This document shows positions 17,146 to 26,465 of a stretch of 61,949 nucleotides of DNA, in pieces (position 1 is the stretch's first letter; each line of letters opens with the position of its first letter). Below the pieces are notes generated by a model. It did not search any database. It had not been told where the DNA came from and was given only the letters and a program-made list of their open reading frames with translations. The stretch comes from Comamonadaceae bacterium ALPHA2B (GTDB taxonomy: Bacteria > Pseudomonadota > Gammaproteobacteria > Burkholderiales > Burkholderiaceae_C), in assembly GCA_005503065.1 (NCBI GenBank), contig SCOE01000036.1, positions 1 to 61,949 of the forward strand, in the 5' to 3' direction. The position numbers and the translations under genes were made by a program.

Positions 17146-18738
17146 ATGGCGGACTCTCCTGGAATTCTGGCGCGACTCTTCGACCATCTTCGAGGCTCGG
17201 AGAGCACTGAATACACGCACTTTCGCTTGAATGAGCCGGGTGCGTCCCCCCCTGCAATTCGGGCGAACGAGCAATATCTACGCGTATGGCTACGATCGGC
17301 GCGCATCACGCATGAGCGTCGCTGGACAACAAAGTATCGCGCAGGAATCCATGCCCGCTTCGAGCTCAATCACCCAATTCACGGACGCAGCGAGGTCGTA
17401 AGCGTCGTTTCGCCCGACAAACTTTTTGAGGATGCTGACCCTTCCCATCTCGACCGTCTGATCGTTGTCAACCAGCTCCTACTTGGTCCGGTTCCGTACC
17501 TCGGCGAACTTGGAACTGAGATCGGTCTGTTCTCGGTCAAGTCGACAGACCTTGCCAAACCATATTTAGAACTCCTCGCCAGTCTGACGCAGGCAGCGGG
17601 CGTGAGTTTGCTAGCCAAAGCGTCGCCGTGGGCGGCCCCTATTCGACGCGGGGTCGAAATGCTGTTCGCCGAGGAAGGCAATGCTGTCCTTGAGATCGGG
17701 CTTGCACGTACCGAAACCAATCTGGCGACTGGACACTGGATCGTTGCGCGTGTGCCCAAGTCGCAACTCGACTCTAAGATGCTCCGCCTTGATCCGGAAG
17801 ATTTCAGCTTGCGCGACAGCCAGGGCGCGTCTTTGACCGAATTTCCTTACCTGGTGCTCGGCATCGAGGCCTTTGACAGTCGAGACGACTACGCGAGCAT
17901 TCCAGACATACGAGAAGGCTGGGAAGCAATACGCTCCGCGGTTGCCGAGGCCAAGCTAGATGAGGAAGTCCTCCAGCGCTTCGAATCCTTCCGTCGTCGT
18001 ATCCATCTCTCGCACGAACTGGTGCCAGCCGACCGCAGACGCGTTGTCGAGATCTTTGCACGGCAACTGCGCGATGCCGGCTTCGATCTCGCGGCTGCCC
18101 CATCCGATTCAATGGCAACCCGCTCCGATGCGCGAGTGAGACCGAGGAGCACGCTCCCGCTTGTGGAGGATGTCCTGACGCCATCGACCATGCGGGCGGG
18201 TGATGTTACGCTCTGCGATGCCCATGCCGTCGATGAACGATCCTCGTCATCGGAAGATTTTTCCTCGCGCACGAAGTCCCGAAAGACGTCGGTCACTCCC
18301 GCCAGATCCATATTGAGCCGAGGCAGTTGGCGACTGGCGGTCTCGCTGGAACAGCTCCGCCGCAATGTCAACGCTCTCGCTCCTAATCGCAGCAAGCGCA
18401 GCGACGGGGCGATCGGAGACGCAGCGCACTCCACGCGTGATTCGGACCACAACCCGTGGATTCAACTCAATGGCATCGGTGTTGTTACTGCGATCGACAT
18501 CACCCACGACCCAAACGGTGGATGCGACGCAGAACACCTTGCACACTCTCTCATCTCTAGTCGTGATGCACGCATCAAGTATGTGATCTGGAACGGCCAG
18601 ATCTTTAGCGCCACCGTACAGCCATGGACATGGAGACGCTACGGCGGCCGCAATCCACATGACCATCACATCCACATCTCTGTTCAGGCGACGCCTGAGA
18701 GATTTGATGATGCCTCCGACTGGAGTGTGACCGTGTAG
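17146..18738 (+). CDS. M15-like zinc peptidase with large N-terminal domain
   Basis: A 530-residue protein; AGAGGA lies six bases before the ATG. Residues 1-310 are an unrecognised alpha/beta region with hydrophobic blocks (LDRLIVVNQLLLGPVPYLGEL). After a Ser/Arg-rich linker, residues 395-525 resemble an M15-type D,D-peptidase fold: His435 (STRDSDHNP), Asp451 (VVTAIDITHD) and His508/His510 (HDHHIHIS) would bind zinc. No signal peptide is seen, so a cytoplasmic protein target is possible rather than cell wall. First intact gene of a four-gene plus-strand operon with a metalloprotease and a caspase. Confidence 0.65.
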   Translation: MADSPGILARLFDHLRGSESTEYTHFRLNEPGASPPAIRANEQYLRVWLRSARITHERRWTTKYRAGIHARFELNHPIHGRSEVVSVVSPDKLFEDADPSHLDRLIVVNQLLLGPVPYLGELGTEIGLFSVKSTDLAKPYLELLASLTQAAGVSLLAKASPWAAPIRRGVEMLFAEEGNAVLEIGLARTETNLATGHWIVARVPKSQLDSKMLRLDPEDFSLRDSQGASLTEFPYLVLGIEAFDSRDDYASIPDIREGWEAIRSAVAEAKLDEEVLQRFESFRRRIHLSHELVPADRRRVVEIFARQLRDAGFDLAAAPSDSMATRSDARVRPRSTLPLVEDVLTPSTMRAGDVTLCDAHAVDERSSSSEDFSSRTKSRKTSVTPARSILSRGSWRLAVSLEQLRRNVNALAPNRSKRSDGAIGDAAHSTRDSDHNPWIQLNGIGVVTAIDITHDPNGGCDAEHLAHSLISSRDARIKYVIWNGQIFSATVQPWTWRRYGGRNPHDHHIHISVQATPERFDDASDWSVTV

Positions 18739-18801
18739 CGCAAAGGGCGACTGCCCTTACCGTCTATTTTCAGAAGACCTTTCTATCCACGAGGATAAGC
18801 T

Positions 18802-19515
18802 ATGAGTGAGACGACTCGGTCGAACTGGATCTGCACAACACTTGACGTACTTGATTGCTACAGGCCGGCCCTCGGAGCCACAACGTTGCTTACAGCAGGC
18901 GTCGCAGCCAAGGACAAGCTATGGCGAAAAAATGAAACGCTCAGAATACGGTTCTTGCAGGAGGACCAGTCGCTACACGACCGCACCCTGGCCGCCGCAA
19001 GAAGCTGGTTGGTGGATGGGGTGAAGCTTCAAATGGTGCAAGCCGAGCCGCATGAGAAATCTGATATCCGAGTGGGGTTCGACGCCAACAGGGGATCATG
19101 GTCCTACGTCGGCACGGACTGCAGGACCATCCATCCGTCTCAGCCGACTATGAATCTTGGCTGGGCGACTATGGAGACGACGGATCAAGACTTCTCAAGT
19201 GTCGTCATTCACGAGTTTGGCCACGCACTCGGTCTGCTCCATGAGCACAACCACCCGGGCGCCCGATTCAAGTGGAATGTTCCAGCTGTCTATGCCGACC
19301 TCGAAGGCCCGCCGAATTACTGGGATCGAGCAACGATCGACAATAACGTCTTCGCCAAATTCGAGGCCAGCGACGTAGTCGTGACAGATTTTGATGAGGT
19401 CTCTGTGATGATCTACACCGTACCTCCGACGTGGACAGAAGACAAAAGAAGTTTCATGCCATCGTGGAAGCTCTCGGCGGGAGATGCAGCAACGATTCGC
19501 AAGCTCTACGGCTGA
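18802..19515 (+). CDS. HExxHxxGxxH metalloprotease (matrixin/astacin-like)
   Basis: A 237-residue zinc peptidase with the full metzincin motif HEFGHALGLLHEH: His137, Glu138, His141, His147. The Met-turn candidate is SVMIYTVPPT about 55 residues later. The N-terminal part (LWRKNETLRIRFLQEDQSLH) fits metzincin strand I, and the C-terminal LSAGDAATIRKLYG is typical of matrixins. No signal peptide or propeptide is visible. GAGGA is six bases before the ATG. Lies 63 bases after the M15-like gene. Confidence 0.8.
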   Translation: MSETTRSNWICTTLDVLDCYRPALGATTLLTAGVAAKDKLWRKNETLRIRFLQEDQSLHDRTLAAARSWLVDGVKLQMVQAEPHEKSDIRVGFDANRGSWSYVGTDCRTIHPSQPTMNLGWATMETTDQDFSSVVIHEFGHALGLLHEHNHPGARFKWNVPAVYADLEGPPNYWDRATIDNNVFAKFEASDVVVTDFDEVSVMIYTVPPTWTEDKRSFMPSWKLSAGDAATIRKLYG

Positions 19516-19536
19516 GCAAGTTGCGAGCACATATCG

Positions 19537-20010
19537 GTGTGGACACTTGACGGTGACACGGTTGTTCTTGGCAGCCTCAGACTTCGGTTTCATCGGATTG
19601 GTCGGGCTCACTGGGATGCGGCGCGCCCACTGCGCAGTTGGGATGTCGCCCCGCTCTTCCGCGAAGGACGGCGACTGTATGTCCCGTGCGGAGGCTCAGA
19701 AGTGCTGTGGGCGGGAGCGTGGCTTGATGAAGATGGCGTTTCGGGCCAACTGACTGTCGCGAACGTCGGCGCCGCTCGATACGCCACCATCACCCTTCCA
19801 CGGTCGTATCAGATCACCGCGCTCGTGGGTTTGGACGGCACGCCGAACCCTCTGTGCACAAGCTCGCGCCTTGACGTCGTGATGGCGACTGAGGCCCAGC
19901 GCGACGGCTTCTTGCTCGACGTGATCAGGCCCGGAGAATGGGTAGCGCTGTCACGGCGTTTCGTTCCCGAGTGCGTGGCTGCACCTCCGCTTCCCCCGAA
20001 ACTCGGTTAA
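19537..20010 (+). CDS. Hypothetical protein of the protease operon
   Basis: A 157-residue protein from GTG 19537, rich in predicted beta strands (GDTVVLGSLRLRFHRIGR, LVGLDGTPNPLCTSSRLDVV). I do not recognise a family. It begins 21 bases after the metalloprotease gene, and its stop codon overlaps the ribosome site AAGGAG of the caspase gene, so it belongs to the operon. It could be a sensor, adaptor or inhibitor of the adjacent proteases, which is inference from position only. Confidence 0.6.
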   Translation: MWTLDGDTVVLGSLRLRFHRIGRAHWDAARPLRSWDVAPLFREGRRLYVPCGGSEVLWAGAWLDEDGVSGQLTVANVGAARYATITLPRSYQITALVGLDGTPNPLCTSSRLDVVMATEAQRDGFLLDVIRPGEWVALSRRFVPECVAAPPLPPKLG

Positions 20011-20019
20011 GGAGTACTC

Positions 20020-22185
20020 ATGGCCCTAGAACCCGTTCCACACACGTTGGGCCTCTGGCGAACCCACAGATGGGAAAGAGGCGCTCCCGGCGTGTATGCG
20101 CTGGTCATAGGCGTCAGCGAGTACGCCTACCTAGAAGGGGGGCCTAAGCAAGTTGATGAAACCTACGGCATGGGGCAACTGGTCTCGTCGGCGAGAACTG
20201 CGGCGGCTATATTCGAATGGCTGCGCAACGACTTTTCACGCCAGGGCTTGCCTGTCGTACAGTGCCATCTGCTTCTGTCGCCTACGATTGATGAGAAGCA
20301 GGCGCTGGGCGACCGACTGCTGTCCCACTATGCCGCGCCGACGATGCAGAATCTTCAGGCGGCGATTCAGATGTGGACAGGATTCGTTCCGCAGAGCGCC
20401 AAAGGCGCCGATTCGGAGAGCCGGACCTTCTTTTTCTTCAGCGGCCACGGTATTCAGTCCAATTGGCACGGGGCGCTGCTGCCCTCTGACTACTTGGACG
20501 ACAGCATGGGCGCTCCGATGCTTGAGCGCTGTGTCGGTGTGGCGGATCTGCAGACTTGGATGGAACGCAGCGCCGTCACGGAGCATCTAGCGTTGATCGA
20601 TGCGTGTCGCAATGAGTTCTCACCGCTCGCCGCAAAAGGAGCAATCCCGACGAACATCTTTCCGACGGTCGGAACTGCGGGGAGGCCGCCGCGCACATCC
20701 GCGACCCTGCATGCCACTTCTCCCAACGCCGTGGCATTCCAGTCCCCCACACAGCCAGAGACATTCTTTGGCAAGGCTGTCATGGAGGCGCTGAGATCTG
20801 GTGCGGTCGGCCAACACAGCAGCTGGCTGGAGTTTCGAGAGTTGGCCGATTACGTGAAGCCTCGCATTAAGGAGTTGCTGCGTCAGGCCCAGGCAGCATC
20901 AACGGTTGATCAGACAGCACGCTTCCGCCTAGAGGGTGAAGACATTCTTGTGGTCACTGAGCGTTCACAAACGCCAGCTGTCGTGTCCTCGCGACCTGTG
21001 GTGGAAGAAGTGCGCTCAATGCGTTCGGCCAGCGCGGGACATGGCGGCACACCCGAACGCTATCGAACAATGCTTGTCGCAGAGGAACTTCTGAGCGCAG
21101 AGCAGTCGTTTCGCGCGAGTGGCTGCCGCGTGATGAAGTCCATTGCGCTCTCTGCGCTGCGTGATGACCTCGAGCTGGCGGATCGATTTGCGGCGGGAAA
21201 CATGGCCAATCTGTGGCGAAACGGTGTCTCTTCACACGCGATCGCTGACCGCGCCAGACTCGATGATCAAATCATCATCGATGCCGTTCAACGCGACGCT
21301 TCCAATTCATTGGTCACCGTTGATTTGACGCTGCCGCCTCGAGCGGGCGGCGTGCTCATGGTCTTCGAAGGCAAAGACTACATACCTCGCGCGCGTCTCG
21401 CGCTCGCAATGCCGACAGACCTACATCAACAGACACCCATTCGTCTGTCCATGAGCTTCGACAGCGTCAATGGAACCGAAAAGGCTCGCCTGTATCGGAT
21501 CTCTGCACGCCTCGGGCCAGCAGGTGGCAGTGCCGCCTACCAACATCTTTGGGCCATGCACCGAGAAGACAGTGTGGGGCTGCTTGCTTCAGATCTTCTT
21601 GAGCGCCGGATCGGTGATCTGGTTGATGCTCTGCAGCACACGCCCGCCCCAGTTGTCGCCGAACTTGCGACCATCCTCCTTTTCCTTCACGTCGGAAAGG
21701 CGAGAGACCTCCTCAGCTCAAATGCTCTTAGACATGCCATCTCATCCCCCGCAGGCAGGAGTCTTCTAGCCCTCATCAATAAAAACTTTAGTCTAAGAGA
21801 TCAGTCTTGTGCTCAACTTTCAAACATCCACGACTGGATGGCGACAGTTAAAACACTGTTGGATATCGATTGGAGCAGTACTCCACTGTTCGCGGACCTA
21901 CTCGACTTGGCTCGCAATGTAGCAGACAAAATCCTTGAGTTAATCGGGCAGGTACGGCCCAACCCCCTCAACGACCTCCTCGAGAGGATCAACCACGTCT
22001 TCGAAATCTCAGTTCCTGGTGGGCAATTCTTCACCCTCGTCGGCCTGCCGAGACCGCGATGGGCCACCAGCAGGGAAGGACCACTAACGACCGAAGAAAT
22101 GCTGGATGCGCTCCGCTTCATGCCCGAGCAAACTGAACCTATTGTCGCGTCAGCCGGGCAATTGCTGGGGAAGCTTGCCCGCTAG
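20020..22185 (+). CDS. Caspase-family (C14) protease with long C-terminal region
   Basis: A 721-residue protein. Residues 25-275 form a caspase-like domain: YALVIGVSEYAYL at the first strand, catalytic His143 in FFFFSGHGIQ and Cys196 in LALIDACRNEF. The remaining about 440 residues include a beta-rich stretch near 420-500 (VTVDLTLPPRAGGVLMVFEG) and a helical C-terminus. No signal peptide. AAGGAG lies five bases before the ATG. Bacterial caspases are executioners in several abortive-infection systems; here it is the last gene of an operon with two metallopeptidases. Confidence 0.85.
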   Translation: MALEPVPHTLGLWRTHRWERGAPGVYALVIGVSEYAYLEGGPKQVDETYGMGQLVSSARTAAAIFEWLRNDFSRQGLPVVQCHLLLSPTIDEKQALGDRLLSHYAAPTMQNLQAAIQMWTGFVPQSAKGADSESRTFFFFSGHGIQSNWHGALLPSDYLDDSMGAPMLERCVGVADLQTWMERSAVTEHLALIDACRNEFSPLAAKGAIPTNIFPTVGTAGRPPRTSATLHATSPNAVAFQSPTQPETFFGKAVMEALRSGAVGQHSSWLEFRELADYVKPRIKELLRQAQAASTVDQTARFRLEGEDILVVTERSQTPAVVSSRPVVEEVRSMRSASAGHGGTPERYRTMLVAEELLSAEQSFRASGCRVMKSIALSALRDDLELADRFAAGNMANLWRNGVSSHAIADRARLDDQIIIDAVQRDASNSLVTVDLTLPPRAGGVLMVFEGKDYIPRARLALAMPTDLHQQTPIRLSMSFDSVNGTEKARLYRISARLGPAGGSAAYQHLWAMHREDSVGLLASDLLERRIGDLVDALQHTPAPVVAELATILLFLHVGKARDLLSSNALRHAISSPAGRSLLALINKNFSLRDQSCAQLSNIHDWMATVKTLLDIDWSSTPLFADLLDLARNVADKILELIGQVRPNPLNDLLERINHVFEISVPGGQFFTLVGLPRPRWATSREGPLTTEEMLDALRFMPEQTEPIVASAGQLLGKLAR

Positions 22186-22395
22186 CTTTGTGCCTAAGTA
22201 ACGAGCGTTGGCTCCGGGTTGGGTTAATACGTACTTTCCGCGGATTGCTAGACGGTCGTATGACATAACTGTTCTTGTACTTCATTAAGGAAAAACAATC
22301 GAGTATTGTGTTCGGTTGATTGCGGCGACGTGGACGCAATCGCAGGCATTGTCCGCAAGCCTCATTTGGCGTTTCGCCGAGAGCATGTCCCCCGC

Positions 22396-23547
22396 CTAAA
22401 CCGGCATTTCGAAGGCGGCAGGCCATGGAAGCCGCTGCAATCGGTACATCCAGTCGCGGCCGATCGCCTTGTTGACGCCCATCGCGTGGGCGGCCAAGCC
22501 GAATAGGTGGTTCTGCAGGCCGATGACCGAACCGAAGCCACGATGCTGCGCATGGGAGACCGGGCCCTGAGTCTCCAGGAAGTGCAGGTGCATGCGCATC
22601 TGTTCCCGGAACTCGCGCGTCAGCGCAGGGCGGTTGCCGTCGACGAGCAGGCCCAGCACGAGCTTACGCGCACCGGGCGGAATTACCTGTGTCTTGGTTC
22701 GATTCGGCCAGAGAGAGTGGTCAAGCATGATGCGGTAGCACGCCCCGATCACCTCCCGAGCCTTGGTTCTGTCGAACCCTGTCCCTCGAAAGGACAGGGT
22801 CATGTCGTCTGCATAGCGGGTGTAGCGCAGGCAGAAGCGTCGCGCGAGCTGGCTGACTTCTTCGTCGAAGGCGAACGACACCAGGTTGGCCAGCAGCGGA
22901 CTCGTGGGTGCACCCTGCGGCAGGTGCCCGATAGAAGGGTAGACATAGGGACCTGGTACCCCGGATCCCGTGCTCCGCGCAACGTTGCCTTTCGACCGCA
23001 CCCGGGTGCACAGCCGTGCGAGCTCGAACGCAACCAGCGGCTGATAGCCTTGCGCCAAAAAAACCTGGTAGATCTTGGGCTCAAGGATCGAATCGAAGAA
23101 GTTCGACACGTCCAGCTTGATGAGCCAGGATGCGCCACAGTGCACACGGGCCGCCTCCACCACGCTGCATCCCTTGGCATAGGCGGTGCTGGCAGCATGG
23201 GCCTTGGCATGCTGCAAAACGTTGGCGTGGATCCAGCGTTGCGCCCTCAGCAGCAGAGGTTCGGGCGCGCAGATCGTTCGGGGACGTCGCGTCGGACCGT
23301 GGCCGCCGCGCGCCAGCGCGAAGACGCGATAGGGCTCCAGCGTGGCATCCCTGCGGATGACGCGTCGCAGGTAGCCATAGGGCACGTCGCACAGACTGGC
23401 GAGATGACCCAACGACACGATGACGGTCGCGGTCGGATTGACCGCCAGCATACGGCGCGCCGTGGCATCCACGCGAGCCAGGAGGCCTGCATCGATTCCG
23501 GCAACCAAGCCGCTCGACAGATAGTGCTGAGAGTCCCAGGAAGTCAT
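22396..23547 (-). CDS. Retron-type reverse transcriptase
   Basis: A 383-residue reverse transcriptase. Motifs seen: Asp146 in LIKLDVSNFFDSI, QGAPTSPLLANL (211-222), the catalytic YADD (245-248), and the retron-type motif 7 VLGLLVDG (298-304), a variant of VTG. The NAxxH-like block reads AARVH just before motif A. No maturase, integrase or protease domain is present, and the size matches retron RTs. Located 182 bases after a PRTase-like gene, with a structured gap suited to an msr-msd RNA. Retrons defend against phage by guarding effectors. Confidence 0.88.
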   Translation of the reverse strand: MTSWDSQHYLSSGLVAGIDAGLLARVDATARRMLAVNPTATVIVSLGHLASLCDVPYGYLRRVIRRDATLEPYRVFALARGGHGPTRRPRTICAPEPLLLRAQRWIHANVLQHAKAHAASTAYAKGCSVVEAARVHCGASWLIKLDVSNFFDSILEPKIYQVFLAQGYQPLVAFELARLCTRVRSKGNVARSTGSGVPGPYVYPSIGHLPQGAPTSPLLANLVSFAFDEEVSQLARRFCLRYTRYADDMTLSFRGTGFDRTKAREVIGACYRIMLDHSLWPNRTKTQVIPPGARKLVLGLLVDGNRPALTREFREQMRMHLHFLETQGPVSHAQHRGFGSVIGLQNHLFGLAAHAMGVNKAIGRDWMYRLQRLPWPAAFEMPV

Positions 23548-23729
23548 CTACCTTTGAGCCCGCCCTGGCGGGCCAGGACCGCCAGAACCGCAAGGCCACG
23601 CGGCGAGTGTTGGCGGTTCTGATCCTCCAGTAAAGCGGCAGTTCGTCCGAGGTTGCGCGGAATCCGCGTCCCGCAGACCCGATCACTCGGGTCCGCCTCC
23701 CTGGACATAGCCAGGGGACACTAGATTTT
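23548..23729 (-). ncRNA. Candidate retron msr-msd RNA
   Basis: The gap between effector and RT genes is highly structured on the minus strand. A 7-bp hairpin (GACCCGA/TCGGGTC; 23676-23682 with 23687-23693) lies in the msr half. A 9-bp stem with 21-nt loop (CAGAACCGC/GCGGTTCTG; 23583-23591 with 23613-23621) lies in the msd half. CCCTGGC near the 5' end (23710-23716) can pair with GCCAGGG near the 3' end (23563-23569), as expected for the a1/a2 repeats. The branching guanosine is not pinned down. Location and pairing are seen; function is inferred. Confidence 0.5.
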
Positions 23730-25109
23730 CTACACCGGGTCTCTCAGCGACTGCGGATAGTACAGGGATTCGACGGCAGTGACGGGCTTGCTGCCGCCGC
23801 TCTGGTTGAGCTTGCGCAGCAGGCTCAGGCCCGCGGCGCTGAGCTGGCCGTTGAGGTCCAGGTAGCCGTCCCTCGTGCCCCACTCGATGGCAGCCGCGAC
23901 TTCGGACAGCACCAGCAGCGTGGTGGTGGCGACTTCGTCCAGACTTCGGTGCCCTCGGTGCAAAGACGCCAGCACGAGCACCATGTTGCGCGCCGACTCC
24001 GATGACCGCTCGAAGGTCGCGCGCTGCGCAATGGCGGGCAGGCCCAAGGTTTCCAGGGCCAGGGCATCGCGCTGCCTGCGCGTCATGTTGCCAAGCTGCT
24101 GGAACACGGTGCGTGTGGAGCGCGCCGGGAACAACGCCTGCCATGGGGCAAGACGCGAGGTGCTGGTCTCCGTGAAAATCGCAGGCACGTTGTTCGGACA
24201 CGAATGCTCGAACGCGATGAGCGCCCCGACGTTGCCGTACCCAAGGGCCTGGGAGCCGGCAGGTGCCCTGCGCTCGCAAAGCCGGATGATCTCTCCCAAT
24301 TCCTTGCCAGCAAAGGCACTGTGCACGGTCGGACATGGCACCAGGGCGGTCACAACGGGCCTGCAGGGGTGCGCCTTGACTCGGTCGATGCCCGCCTGCG
24401 TAGCGCTGTAGGCGAGTACGGAAATCTTGACCAGTTGGCCAGAACACCAGCTGCGCACCGAGCGGACCCGCCACAGGGAATCGAGAACGGTCGTCAGGCG
24501 CGTACCCGATCCGATGAAATCGGTGAGGACCACAAAGTGGCGAATTTTTTGCTTGCGCACGTGGTTGGCCGATGGATGCACGTGCAAGGCGCTCTGGGTT
24601 GACGCTGCGGAGCTCGCGATGGTGGCGAGGATCCCCTCGCTCCCAGTGGTCTGCAGATCATTGCGCACCGAACGCACGGGCGGCAGTGCCGCGCCGACTG
24701 CCCTCAGCCTCGTTTTCATTCCACGCGCGACTTTCCGCGCTTGCTCCTTGTACATGCGCACCGGCCGCAGCACCTTGCGAGAGATCGGCCTGAATCCAGT
24801 CCGGCGACGCTCGCTCCTCATTGACCAGGTCGGGATGTTCTGCTTCTCGTGGGTCCATCGGTGCGGAATCTCTCGCTCAATGAACACGCCCACGTGCTCG
24901 TGATCGCCCATCCGATGCAAAGCGTTGCCTAGTGTCTGGGCAAGCTGGCTGTAGGTCACGAACCTGAACTTGGACAACAGCTTGCGTCCCAGATCTTGCT
25001 CAAATCCCGGCCGCAGTTGCGTGAGCCACAAGTCCGTTGGCGTCGATGTCGTCGTCATAAGTGGCGACGAGTTCTGATGTCCGTCGGGCAAGCTGTCGCG
25101 CTCATGCAC
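23730..25109 (-). CDS. Phosphoribosyltransferase-like protein, probable retron effector
   Basis: About 459 residues from GTG 25109 (ATG 25058 is an alternative). The PRPP-loop motif VVLTDFIGSGT is at 193-203, preceded by a hydrophobic strand, as in type I phosphoribosyltransferases. Residues about 385-440 (TTTLLVLSEVAAAIEWGTRDG...LSAAGLSLLRKL) look like a winged helix. A PRTase-like protein next to a retron RT matches published type III retrons. It starts 15 bases after the TcmP stop, so it may belong to the LexA-headed operon. Substrate unknown. Confidence 0.65.
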   Translation of the reverse strand: MHERDSLPDGHQNSSPLMTTTSTPTDLWLTQLRPGFEQDLGRKLLSKFRFVTYSQLAQTLGNALHRMGDHEHVGVFIEREIPHRWTHEKQNIPTWSMRSERRRTGFRPISRKVLRPVRMYKEQARKVARGMKTRLRAVGAALPPVRSVRNDLQTTGSEGILATIASSAASTQSALHVHPSANHVRKQKIRHFVVLTDFIGSGTRLTTVLDSLWRVRSVRSWCSGQLVKISVLAYSATQAGIDRVKAHPCRPVVTALVPCPTVHSAFAGKELGEIIRLCERRAPAGSQALGYGNVGALIAFEHSCPNNVPAIFTETSTSRLAPWQALFPARSTRTVFQQLGNMTRRQRDALALETLGLPAIAQRATFERSSESARNMVLVLASLHRGHRSLDEVATTTLLVLSEVAAAIEWGTRDGYLDLNGQLSAAGLSLLRKLNQSGGSKPVTAVESLYYPQSLRDPV

Positions 25110-25124
25110 TGATCGACATGCTCA

Positions 25125-26399
25125 TTAAGCCGCCCCGAACTGGAAGAGGAACGTGCGCTGCGATGGCAACGTCAAGACATGGTCCGATTGCAGGCTGACC
25201 CGCGCTCGGGTGGCATCTCCGGCTTCATCCACCACCCGGATCTCACCGCCGTGATGGAGCGCCAGCAGCGCAGCTTCCACCATGCTGCGCGTCGCCGGAG
25301 TCGTGTTGATCAGACTCAGAAAGAACTGTTCGACCGTCATGCCCTCGCCGCCCTCGGCGAGCATCGCCGGAATTTGCGCCAGCATCTTTTCCTGGCTCAC
25401 GGCTGCCGCCAGGTCGCTGAAATCGAAACCGGCCTGCAGCCGGTTCTCGTCGTCGAACTTCCCGATGTAGCCCGTGCTGAACATGTTCAGGCCCGCGCCG
25501 CCGTAGTGGGCGAAGTGGTTGTGATGCGACCAGTGCGTGGTGGTCATGACGTCGCGCGCCTTCCAGTGCTGGGACAGATGCAGCAGCCAGAAGTCACCGC
25601 GACCGCGCTCCGGGCGAATGAAGAACGGCGTGTAGAAGCGCGCCGAGCACTGCGCGGTCAGGCTCTGGTAGAGCGAGGACTGCAGGTGAACCCGCCACCG
25701 CGGGTTCTGCTTCAGGGCATCCAGCTCATCTGCCGAGACACTGCCGACGATGCCCGTCGCGCGTTCGAAGCTCGCCAGATTCTTGCCATCCAGATAAGTC
25801 AGCAAGGCATCGATGTAGAAGGTGAGGATGATCTCCGCGCGCTTGAGCCTGGCGAAGATGCGCCGCAGACAGTCCACCGGCACGGCCGCATAGCCGAACT
25901 GATCGAGGATGAAAAGTGCACGGCCCGATTTCGGACTGCGCTCGTGGGCCCGTCGGACCAGTGCGTCGCACCGTTCTGCAAACGCACCGGAGACGAGCTG
26001 AATCTTCTGCGATTCGAGTTCGGCCCCGTAGCCGCGCTGCCTCAACAGCCTGTCCAGGTAGTCCAGGGTGGCGCGAGACTCGTCGATGCAGATGAGCTGC
26101 ACGTCGATCTCCAGCGGCTTGCGGCGCTGCTGTCGGGCCATAATCAGCGCCTTGGCCTCCGCGACGGCCTCAAGAATCACGAGCGGTGATCCGAGGACTT
26201 CACGGCCCGTCTCGTTAAGGTAGAGACCTCCCCCACAGAAGCCGTCCACGATGGTTAGTTGGATCCGCTCCTGATGCGGCAGCGGCACCAGCGTCAGGAA
26301 ATACTCGACCAGGTACTGACGCAGCAATGCGTGCTTGACTTCACTGTGTCGTTTCAGCAGCGGCGGCGCGTTCCCCCAGATCCAATCGTAGTGCGACAT
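25125..26399 (-). CDS. tcmP: Three-Cys-motif partner protein TcmP (copy 1)
   Basis: A 424-residue protein with a methyltransferase-like Rossmann start: TIVDGFCGGGLYLNE (residues 49-63) is the SAM-like motif I of the TcmP family. Strands LICIDES and ALFILDQFGYAAVP follow, the latter in the motif IV position. TcmP proteins are found beside DUF5131 (three-Cys) proteins, exactly as here: the DUF5131 gene lies 66 bases upstream. Their reaction is not established; SAM-dependent modification is plausible. Confidence 0.75.
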   Translation of the reverse strand: MSHYDWIWGNAPPLLKRHSEVKHALLRQYLVEYFLTLVPLPHQERIQLTIVDGFCGGGLYLNETGREVLGSPLVILEAVAEAKALIMARQQRRKPLEIDVQLICIDESRATLDYLDRLLRQRGYGAELESQKIQLVSGAFAERCDALVRRAHERSPKSGRALFILDQFGYAAVPVDCLRRIFARLKRAEIILTFYIDALLTYLDGKNLASFERATGIVGSVSADELDALKQNPRWRVHLQSSLYQSLTAQCSARFYTPFFIRPERGRGDFWLLHLSQHWKARDVMTTTHWSHHNHFAHYGGAGLNMFSTGYIGKFDDENRLQAGFDFSDLAAAVSQEKMLAQIPAMLAEGGEGMTVEQFFLSLINTTPATRSMVEAALLALHHGGEIRVVDEAGDATRARVSLQSDHVLTLPSQRTFLFQFGAA

Positions 26400-26465
26400 T
26401 CGGCGGTGCGCTGGGCGCGCTCTTGTTTCCTCGGGCGCCCAATGTGCCAGCCGGTAGCCGTCGAA

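Noticed and set aside
22507-23622. A 371-codon plus-strand frame opposite the reverse transcriptase
   Set aside because: The minus strand has complete RT motifs; the plus frame has no motif and is a codon-bias shadow.
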